Of a stretch of DNA of 10,819 nt, positions 5,780-10,819 are shown piece by piece (the first letter of the stretch is position 1; each line of letters begins with the position of its first letter). Below the pieces are notes generated by a model that saw only the letters and a list, made by a program, of their open reading frames with translations, did no database searches and had not been told where the DNA came from. This stretch comes from an uncultured Collinsella sp. (lineage in GTDB: Bacteria; Actinomycetota; Coriobacteriia; Coriobacteriales; Coriobacteriaceae), in the NCBI GenBank assembly GCA_900551605.1, contig URWS01000021.1, forward strand, positions 1 through 10,819, in the 5' to 3' direction. Position numbers and translations under genes: made by a program.

Positions 5780-6619
5780 ATGGAAATCGTTAAACGAATT
5801 AACACCAGCGCTGTCCTCTGCATCGACGGAAATGGCAGGCAGCTGGTGGCATTCGGGCGTGGCCTGGGGTTTAAGGACGTTGGCGATGAATTACCGCTCT
5901 CGGAGATTCAACGAACGTTCTATAACGTTAGTTCCCGCTACATCGCTCTCATTGATGAAGTCTCGGATGAACTTCTCGAGCTGACCTCGGATGTTATTGA
6001 TATGTCGACAGGACTGCTTCCCTATGAAGTAAGCCCTAATTTGCCGTTTATTCTTGCGGACCATATCGCGTATGCAATTAAGCGCAAGGAGCAAAACATT
6101 GTTGTCCATATGCCCTTGTCTTTTGATGTTCGCCAACAATATCCCGTCGAATTCAAAATCGGCGAGTACGCGCTTCGAATAATCAGGAAACGTCTCAATG
6201 TTAGGCTTCCCGCTCATGAGACAGTTGGAATTGCCATGGCGTTTATCAATAACATGGCCGATTCGGATTCATGTGAGCTGGCTGAAGAGTTTGGCACGGA
6301 CGTTTACGATCGCGTTCTCGAAGAATCAACTATTGCTGTTGAAAGACGGCTTGGTATTCAAGTTGATCGGGAGGGCTTCGATTATGCAAGGTTCGCAACC
6401 CACCTTCAGTACCTATTCAATAGGTTGAACTCTGGCGAAAGTATCGTAAGCGACAACCGCAAGATGTATCTCTCGCTCAAAGATGAATATCCGGTGGCAT
6501 CGGCGTGCGCCGATGACATCGCTTCTGTTCTCAGCCGGCTGACGGGCCAAGAACTTATAGACGAAGAAAGACTCTATCTGATGATGCATATCAATCGAAT
6601 CGCATCGAAAGCTAGGTAA
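5780..6619 (+). CDS. LicT/BglG-family transcription antiterminator
   Basis: The 279-residue protein has the standard layout: an RNA-binding CAT domain (1-55, with the INTSAVLCIDGNG and GRGLGF stretches) and two PTS regulation domains, PRD1 (about 65-170) and PRD2 (about 172-279). Such proteins bind the RAT element in a nascent leader and prevent termination, under phosphorylation by HPr and the cognate EIIB. PRD1 keeps its first His (95, in ADHIAYA), but the second (LicT His159) appears replaced by Phe155 (AMAFINN). PRD2 keeps both (His208 in THLQYL, His270 in MHINR). AAGGGGG (5769-5775) precedes the ATG. A strong terminator with a RAT-like element lies directly upstream, so it probably controls its own operon. 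The PTS permease follows 68 bases after its stop. GC content is clearly lower than in luxS and the first operon (one 60-base sample is 43%). Confidence 0.93.
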   Translation: MEIVKRINTSAVLCIDGNGRQLVAFGRGLGFKDVGDELPLSEIQRTFYNVSSRYIALIDEVSDELLELTSDVIDMSTGLLPYEVSPNLPFILADHIAYAIKRKEQNIVVHMPLSFDVRQQYPVEFKIGEYALRIIRKRLNVRLPAHETVGIAMAFINNMADSDSCELAEEFGTDVYDRVLEESTIAVERRLGIQVDREGFDYARFATHLQYLFNRLNSGESIVSDNRKMYLSLKDEYPVASACADDIASVLSRLTGQELIDEERLYLMMHINRIASKAR

Positions 6620-6623
6620 TTGG

Positions 6624-6648
6624 TCGGCGAAGGCGCGCGCTTTGCCGA
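6624..6648 (+). other. Small hairpin between antiterminator and PTS genes
   Basis: TCGGCGAAG (6624-6632) pairs with CTTTGCCGA (6640-6648) as a 9-bp stem with one G-T pair around a CG-rich 7-base loop. No T-run follows, so it is not a terminator. It may stabilise or process the mRNA between the regulator and the permease. The rest of 6620-6687 shows nothing beyond the PTS ribosome site. Confidence 0.4.
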
Positions 6649-6687
6649 TGGTTACATATAAAACACAACATGGGAGAAATGGTATTT

Positions 6688-8058
6688 ATGGCAGATACAA
6701 CCAAGCTCGCTGCCGAGATTCTCGAGATGGTGGGCGGTGCAGAAAACGTTACATTTGTAGCCCACTGCATGACTCGTTTAAGGTTCAATCTTAAGGACGA
6801 AAGCATCGTAGATGATGCAAAAGTCAAGGCAATCGATGGTGTGATCGATATTCGCCATTCAGCAGGGCAATACCAAGTGATTGTGGGGCCCAAGGTCGAT
6901 AAGGTCTACGAAATCGTTGCAAAGGAAACCGGGGTTGACACCGGGAAGTCCGCGGCAGATGAAGGCGAGACCAAAGGTTTTCTGGGAAAGCTGATGAAGC
7001 TGATCAGCGGCATCATGATGCCCGTTCTTCCCGCCTTGATTGCATGCGGAATGATAAACGCCGTCCTTAGTATCCTGACGACGGCAGGTGTCGTTTCCGC
7101 TGAGAGCGGAATTTATACCCTGCTGTACGGCATGGGAAACGCCAGCATGTATTTCTTGCCCGTTCTCGTCGGATCGTCTGCGGCCAAATTCTTTGGAATC
7201 GATCAATATATCGGTGCGGTGCTCGGTGCAATCCTGCTTTACCCGACTTTTGTTGCCGCAGCTGGAGCTGGTGATGCGCTGGATTTGTTCGGCATGAAGT
7301 TCACGATGGTGAGCTATGCCTCGACGGTGTTTCCCGCTATCGTGGCGGCTTGGTTCGCATCCGTTCTTTATAAGTGGCTGCGTGCGGTTCTTCCCGATGC
7401 TTTGGCATTTGCACTCGTTCCGTTCCTGACAGTTGCTATTGCTGCCCCCATCTCGCTTCTTGTGGTTGGCCCGGTTATCCAACAGGCGAGCTCCTTGCTT
7501 GCGACTGCCGTACTGGCGGTCTATCAGTTCAGCCCCATTCTTTGCGGCGTTATTCTTGGACCGATATTTGGCCTCGTCATGATTCCTCTTGGACTCCATT
7601 GGGCCCTCATTGTGATCTCCATCAACAATATTATGACCGTCGGTTCCGACCCTATCCTTGGACTTCTTTGCGGTAGCATGGGTGTCGTCGGCGCTTGCTT
7701 GGCGTTTGCTTTCCGCTCGAAGGATCCGAGCGAAAAGAGCCTTGGATTCAGCTGTGCCATTACGAGCCTGTGCGGAATTACAGAACCTGCCCTGTACGGC
7801 ATAGTTTTGGAGCACAAGAAGATCATCGTCGCTTCCATGATTTCTGGTGCAATTAGCGCTGTTATCCCGGCTATCTTCAATACCCGCACGTTCGTTATGA
7901 CGTCGAGTGGTATTTTCAGCTTCCCCGGCTACATGAATCCTTCCGGTGATATGAGCAGCCTTATTGGTGCGATCCTTTGCAATGTCGTTGGTTTTATTCT
8001 TACCTTCGTCCTCGTCTACATCATGTATCGCCCTGATGCAGACACGTCGGCGGAATAG
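6688..8058 (+). CDS. PTS glucoside/glucose-superfamily EIIBC permease
   Basis: This membrane permease takes up a sugar and phosphorylates it using phosphate from HPr and an EIIA. The EIIB domain is residues 1-80, with phosphoryl Cys27 in HCMTRLRF. A linker (85-100) leads to an EIIC domain with about ten hydrophobic segments, LGLHWA (301-306, His304, equivalent to an important BglF His) and the GITEPALYG signature (363-371). The protein stops at 456 residues, right after EIIC, so the EIIA domain found in many BglF/BglP proteins (about 620 residues) is absent and must come from another gene. I start it at 6688 because GGGAG (6672-6676) fits that ATG; an in-frame ATG at 6670 has no ribosome site. 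The upstream LicT-type gene is its likely regulator. The family points to beta-glucosides or a related glycoside, but no phosphoglycosidase is nearby to confirm this. Confidence 0.93.
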   Translation: MADTTKLAAEILEMVGGAENVTFVAHCMTRLRFNLKDESIVDDAKVKAIDGVIDIRHSAGQYQVIVGPKVDKVYEIVAKETGVDTGKSAADEGETKGFLGKLMKLISGIMMPVLPALIACGMINAVLSILTTAGVVSAESGIYTLLYGMGNASMYFLPVLVGSSAAKFFGIDQYIGAVLGAILLYPTFVAAAGAGDALDLFGMKFTMVSYASTVFPAIVAAWFASVLYKWLRAVLPDALAFALVPFLTVAIAAPISLLVVGPVIQQASSLLATAVLAVYQFSPILCGVILGPIFGLVMIPLGLHWALIVISINNIMTVGSDPILGLLCGSMGVVGACLAFAFRSKDPSEKSLGFSCAITSLCGITEPALYGIVLEHKKIIVASMISGAISAVIPAIFNTRTFVMTSSGIFSFPGYMNPSGDMSSLIGAILCNVVGFILTFVLVYIMYRPDADTSAE

Positions 8059-8108
8059 ACAATTATTCGGAATGTAAGCTGCTGAAAACCCCGCGGCAGA
8101 TTGCATAT

Positions 8109-8149
8109 GGTGGGCTTGCGATTGATCTGCGCGAGCCCACCTCGTTTTT
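8109..8149 (+). terminator. Terminator or attenuator between PTS and hydrolase genes
   Basis: GGTGGGCTTGCG (8109-8120) pairs with CGCGAGCCCACC (8130-8141) with one G-T pair and a 9-base loop. CTCG and five T's (8145-8149) follow. The ribosome site GGAG (8150-8153) of the hydrolase begins right after the T-run. No promoter is obvious between them, so the hydrolase is probably expressed by partial read-through at a lower level than the permease. Confidence 0.75.
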
Positions 8150-8162
8150 GGAGTGACTGGTT

Positions 8163-9143
8163 ATGACAATTACTGCCGATATGACATTTGGAGAAATCGC
8201 ACTTCTTCCTGAGTTCGCTGGGTTCGGTGAGCATCTCATGCTTTGCCGACCTTCAACTTGGGAGCGCATGTGGAATAAGCCCATCGCGGCCCATTTGAAT
8301 TCCGACACTAATCCGTATGAAGTTACTCGTGTTCTGCGCGGGTTGAATCGGATTGCTGAGCTTGCGGATGACGGGAGGCAGGTTGCATACGATATTTGGG
8401 ATGAAGCCGATTGTATTCGCGATCCGACCCGGCGCAACGCAAAGCTGTTTTTCTTTCCGGGGCGACCGGGGGCGCCATTCGTTATCGCGATTTCGGGTGG
8501 GGGCTATCAGAGCGTTTGTCACCAAATGGAAGGTTTTCCCGTTGCTCCCGAGCTCAACGATGCGGGCTATAACGTGTTTGTGTTGTCATACAGGGTGAGG
8601 GTCGAGCCGCTGATGCCGCGCCCGATCGATGACCTTAATCGCGCAGTCCGTTTTGTCCTCGAGAATTCAACGCGATTTAATGTGGACAAAAAATATGCGG
8701 TTATCGGTTTTTCCGCTGGCGCGCATTTGACCGCCGAGTGGGGGACGGATAACAAGGGGTTTGCATCTTACGGATGCGAGCCGCCAAAAGCTTTGGTTCT
8801 GTGTTACGCCCCGATTGACCTTCATGAGTCCGAATGTGCGTCAGACCATAGATTTCTTGATTCGGTGTGCGGTGGAGCTGGGCACGATGCGATTGATGAT
8901 TTCTGCATTGATCAACATGTGTGGGAACGGTATCCGCCGACATATCTTTGGCAATGCGCCGACGATGATGTCGTATCGCCCGGCAATCTCGGAAAGATGG
9001 TTGACGCACTGGATGCGGCTGGGGTGCACCACGAGGAGATTGTGTATCCAGAAGGAGGACATGCGTTAATGAAACCTCATGCGCCGGAAACTGATCACTG
9101 GTGCTCGGGTGTCATTGAGTTCCTTAAGGGCTATCTCGGCTAA
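8163..9143 (+). CDS. Alpha/beta hydrolase, esterase/lipase-like
   Basis: The 326-residue protein has an alpha/beta-hydrolase core from about residue 95, related to the hormone-sensitive-lipase/BD-FAE type of carbohydrate esterases. The oxyanion segment is SGGGYQS (111-117), the nucleophile elbow GFSAG gives Ser184, the acid is Asp268 or Asp269 in ADDDVVSP, and the His is His300 in EGGHAL. No signal peptide is seen, so it is cytosolic. The first 90 residues are an extra region starting with DMTFGEIALLPEF, which may be a helical domain. The start has GGAG (8150-8153). It lies just behind the PTS permease, where a 6-phospho-glycosidase would be usual, which suggests that it removes acyl groups from the imported phosphorylated glycoside. 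An unrelated detoxifying esterase is possible. GC is low (one 60-base sample 45%), like the rest of this block. Confidence 0.85.
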   Translation: MTITADMTFGEIALLPEFAGFGEHLMLCRPSTWERMWNKPIAAHLNSDTNPYEVTRVLRGLNRIAELADDGRQVAYDIWDEADCIRDPTRRNAKLFFFPGRPGAPFVIAISGGGYQSVCHQMEGFPVAPELNDAGYNVFVLSYRVRVEPLMPRPIDDLNRAVRFVLENSTRFNVDKKYAVIGFSAGAHLTAEWGTDNKGFASYGCEPPKALVLCYAPIDLHESECASDHRFLDSVCGGAGHDAIDDFCIDQHVWERYPPTYLWQCADDDVVSPGNLGKMVDALDAAGVHHEEIVYPEGGHALMKPHAPETDHWCSGVIEFLKGYLG

Positions 9144-9268
9144 GTAAAATACACGCCGCCCTTTTGCCCATGTGACTCTGGTGCGTGTTGTTTGCGGTAT
9201 TGACTCCATCAAAAGACGGCTAATGTTCTAGAATGTTTATATAGTCACATTTACGAACAGGAGCGAAC
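9144..9268 (+). promoter_or_regulatory. Intergenic region with weak promoter elements
   Basis: This 125-base gap separates the hydrolase from the cupin-like gene. Possible promoter pieces are TTGACT (9200-9205), TAGAAT (9229-9234) and TATAGT (9240-9245), but none are paired at the normal 17-base distance, so the promoter is not resolved. CATTTACG (9248-9255) repeats the sequence seen at 5655. AGGAG (9259-9263) is the ribosome site of the next gene. I see no terminator for the hydrolase. Confidence 0.3.
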
Positions 9269-9913
9269 ATGCATATCTACTCTGTTACCGATCCCGAGTT
9301 CAAGTCCTACGGCCGCGTGTGGGACGACGTACCCTCCAGCCTGACAGCTCCGCTTGTCGAGGCACTTTCCGCCACGCCCATTCCCGAGGGTAGCAAGTAT
9401 GTGGCCTCCGCGCCCGAGCTGGAACAGGTCGAAGGTGCCGACACGCTCGGTCTGCTCATGTACGGCGGCCGCCCCTTCCAGCTGGGCTGGTGCAACGGCC
9501 GTAACACGAAGCTCAACTGCCTGGAGTATCACCGCGCCAGCGAGTTCAACCTGGGCGCCCGCGATTTTATCCTGCTGCTGGCCAAGCGCGAGCAGATCGT
9601 CGACGGCAAGCTCGATACCGCGCAGGTCAAGGCCTTCCGCGCGCCGGCCGGCACGCTCGTCGAGGTCTACGCCACGACGCTGCACTACACGCCGTGCATG
9701 GTCGACGACGGTGGCTTCCAGGTAATGGTAGCGCTGCCCGCCGGCACCAATGGTCCGCGTCCCGAGGCCGCTGCCAACATGTCCGCCGCCGGCGACAGCT
9801 ACTGCTACTGGAAGGCCGACAAGTGGGTCCTCTGCCACGCCGATAGTCCCAAAGCAGCCGAGGGCGGCTACGTAGGCCTAATCGGCAAAAACCTCGACAT
9901 CACCTGCGACTAG
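9269..9913 (+). CDS. DUF4867-family cupin-like protein
   Basis: This 214-residue protein resembles, from memory, the uncharacterised DUF4867 family, thought to have a cupin/AllA-like beta-barrel fold. No reaction is established for it to my knowledge. Visible features are a central conserved-looking block with Cys75 and LNCLEYHRASE (82-92; Glu86, His88, Glu92) and EVYATTLHYTPC (132-143; His139, Cys143). Glu and His side chains on neighbouring strands of this kind could bind a metal. No signal peptide or membrane segment is seen. The start at 9269 has AGGAG at 9259-9263. Its GC is high again, like luxS and the first operon, so it is outside the low-GC block. It appears monocistronic, ending in a repeat-rich gap before a convergent gene. 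A role in sugar metabolism is suggested by its neighbours only. Confidence 0.7.
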   Translation: MHIYSVTDPEFKSYGRVWDDVPSSLTAPLVEALSATPIPEGSKYVASAPELEQVEGADTLGLLMYGGRPFQLGWCNGRNTKLNCLEYHRASEFNLGARDFILLLAKREQIVDGKLDTAQVKAFRAPAGTLVEVYATTLHYTPCMVDDGGFQVMVALPAGTNGPRPEAAANMSAAGDSYCYWKADKWVLCHADSPKAAEGGYVGLIGKNLDITCD

Positions 9914-9919
9914 CGCTTC

Positions 9920-10057
9920 GTCTCAATCCTGTAACATCTAGCAGCCAAAATCGTCTCTACCTGTTACAGAACGAGACAAACTGCAGGGGGCTGCCCGAAA
10001 ATCTCAATCTGTAACACCAGGCTCGGTTTTGACGGTCTAACTGTTACAGACCGAGAC
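9920..10057. repeat. Two tandem copies of a TCTC-TGTAACA inverted repeat
   Basis: Copy 1 (9920-9977) has GTCTCAATCCTGTAACA facing TGTTACAGAACGAGAC. Copy 2 (10002-10057) has TCTCAATCTGTAACA facing TGTTACAGACCGAGAC. Each is an imperfect 15-16-bp stem with a 25-base spacer, and the copies repeat about 81 bases apart, both followed by AAAC. The stretch lies between two convergent genes and has no coding potential that I can support. It fits an REP-like paired-hairpin element. Confidence 0.75.
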
Positions 10058-10107
10058 AAACCGGTCAAAACCATCACAAAGGTGCCTGTCCCCTTCGTGG
10101 TGGTTTT
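10025..10107. repeat. Overlapping inverted repeats ending at the ATPase stop codon
   Basis: GGTTTTGAC (10025-10033) matches GTCAAAACC (10064-10072) in reverse complement, enclosing the right half of the preceding repeat. AAAACCATCACAAAGG (10067-10082) then pairs with CCTTCGTGGTGGTTTT (10092-10107) at 14 of 16 positions, around TGCCTGTCC. The last hairpin ends in TTTT on the + strand and starts with AAAA, so it may terminate transcription from both sides. It begins one base from the stop of the minus-strand ATPase gene. The GGTGCCTGTCCCC core is one I recall as common in coriobacterial intergenic repeats. Confidence 0.7.
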
Positions 10108-10108
10108 C

Positions 10109-10819
10109 CTACAGCTGACTGCGCAGGTAGTCAGCCATATAAGGAACAGCGAAGCGCACGTACCCGCGGCGGGCCTGTTCGATTACGCCGGCGTCGATAA
10201 GGCGCCGGCGATACTTTTGTGCGTAGTCGGGTGTGACCGACATGCGCTCGGCTACATCAGAAATGCGCGACACGGTGTCTTCGTCATCCGCCATTGCGGC
10301 AAGAAACGCAACGTCTTGGTCCGAGAGCGCGGCGAGCGTCGTCTCGCACACATCGTTTTCGAAATCGACCTTTGACGCCTCGATGGCTCCGTCGACTAGC
10401 TCTCGTGTTGCGCGTTCTCCTGCCTGGCAACGATTGGCGATGTTGTAACCGATGAGCTGCAACATGTAGGGCGAGCCCTGGGTTGCGCGAGCGGCATCTA
10501 GTCGAAGATCGCTTGGGATATCAAGGTCGAGTTCTTCGAAAGCCCGCTGGTAATAGGTGTCGACGTCTCCGACTGAAAGCGGTTCGAGTGTGACTTTGCG
10601 AGCGCGGTTGAGAAACGTCAGCACGCGGTCATTGAGCGTCGCCGAGACCGCTCCCGGAAGGCCCGCCATAACGAGTGCGACGTTGAGTCTCTCGCCGACG
10701 AGTTCTTGATAAGCGGTGACGAGTTGTCTGATCTCGGGCGAATTAGCCTGAAGCTCATCGATGAGGATGAGGATGCCATGTCCTTGCTCGGTTAGTTTGC
10801 GCGCCAGTTGCGTGAGCTT
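10109..10819 (-). CDS. AAA-family ATPase with C-terminal winged helix (5' end outside window)
   Basis: The last 236 residues of a P-loop ATPase are present; the frame stays open to the right edge, so the N-terminus with Walker A is outside. Near the start is ILILIDELQ, a Walker B motif with Asp-Glu at visible residues 21-22, followed about 30 residues later by LNVALVMAGLP, which fits sensor 1. The region after FLNRARKVTLEPLS is a helical lid, and the C-terminal 70 residues (from LSDQDVAFLAAM) look like a winged helix with RRRLIDAGVI as recognition helix. The layout matches Orc1/Cdc6-like or STAND-type bacterial ATP-binding proteins that are often annotated only as AAA family ATPase. Their role is usually unknown; some sit in mobile or defence regions. 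An ATG at 10669 lies inside the ATPase core and is not the real start. It converges on the cupin-like gene. Confidence 0.85.
   Translation of the reverse strand, partial: KLTQLARKLTEQGHGILILIDELQANSPEIRQLVTAYQELVGERLNVALVMAGLPGAVSATLNDRVLTFLNRARKVTLEPLSVGDVDTYYQRAFEELDLDIPSDLRLDAARATQGSPYMLQLIGYNIANRCQAGERATRELVDGAIEASKVDFENDVCETTLAALSDQDVAFLAAMADDEDTVSRISDVAERMSVTPDYAQKYRRRLIDAGVIEQARRGYVRFAVPYMADYLRSQL

Noticed and set aside
6859..8106. A 415-codon minus-strand open frame across the PTS gene
   Set aside because: Its translation is charged, low-complexity and without family features, while the + strand reads as a membrane permease with EIIB and EIIC signatures.
9920..10107. Possible CRISPR array
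   Set aside because: Only two units are present, each is itself a hairpin with similar inner sequence, there are no constant-length unique spacers, and no cas genes are seen.
10082..10448. Short + strand open frames opposite the ATPase gene
   Set aside because: They lie antisense to Walker B ATPase coding sequence and lack ribosome sites or recognisable features.

Overview
The window looks like chromosomal DNA from a high-GC Gram-positive gut bacterium, most probably a Coriobacteriia member such as Collinsella. The reasons are GC-rich coding DNA with strong AGGAGG-type ribosome sites, a stand-alone luxS, PTS and BglG-type control, and intergenic hairpin repeats built on GGGAC/GTCCC and GGTGCCTGTCCCC. 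I recall such repeats from coriobacterial genomes. The genus is inference.

Layout, left to right. (1) Positions 1-218 hold the terminator of an unseen upstream gene and an AT-rich leader with repeated YGTTTAR motifs. (2) Positions 219-4939 are a tightly packed + strand sugar operon: a fucose/arabinose-isomerase-fold protein, a transketolase split into N- and C-terminal subunits, and an FGGY kinase. (3) Positions 4940-5090 hold overlapping GGGACGG hairpins, one of them a good terminator. (4) luxS lies at 5091-5579. (5) Positions 5580-9143 are a lower-GC block: a leader with a terminator and a RAT-like element, a LicT/BglG antiterminator, a glucoside-family PTS EIIBC, and an alpha/beta hydrolase. 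(6) A DUF4867-type cupin-like protein lies at 9269-9913. (7) A repeat-rich intergenic stretch separates it from a convergent AAA ATPase that runs off the right edge.

How the genes may work together. The first operon has the logic aldose -> ketose (isomerase), ketose -> ketose phosphate (kinase), then two-carbon transfer by a dedicated transketolase, with no aldolase. This set matches the published D-apiose route (D-apiose isomerase, apulose kinase, two-subunit apulose-4-phosphate transketolase). A pentose route such as D-arabinose/ribulose is the main alternative. This operon carries no transporter. The second operon is a self-regulated PTS uptake unit with no phosphoglycosidase and an esterase-like hydrolase instead, so its substrate may be acylated or otherwise unusual. 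Similar YGTTTAR clusters and a shared 22-24 nt block in front of both operons hint at common control, which would link the two.
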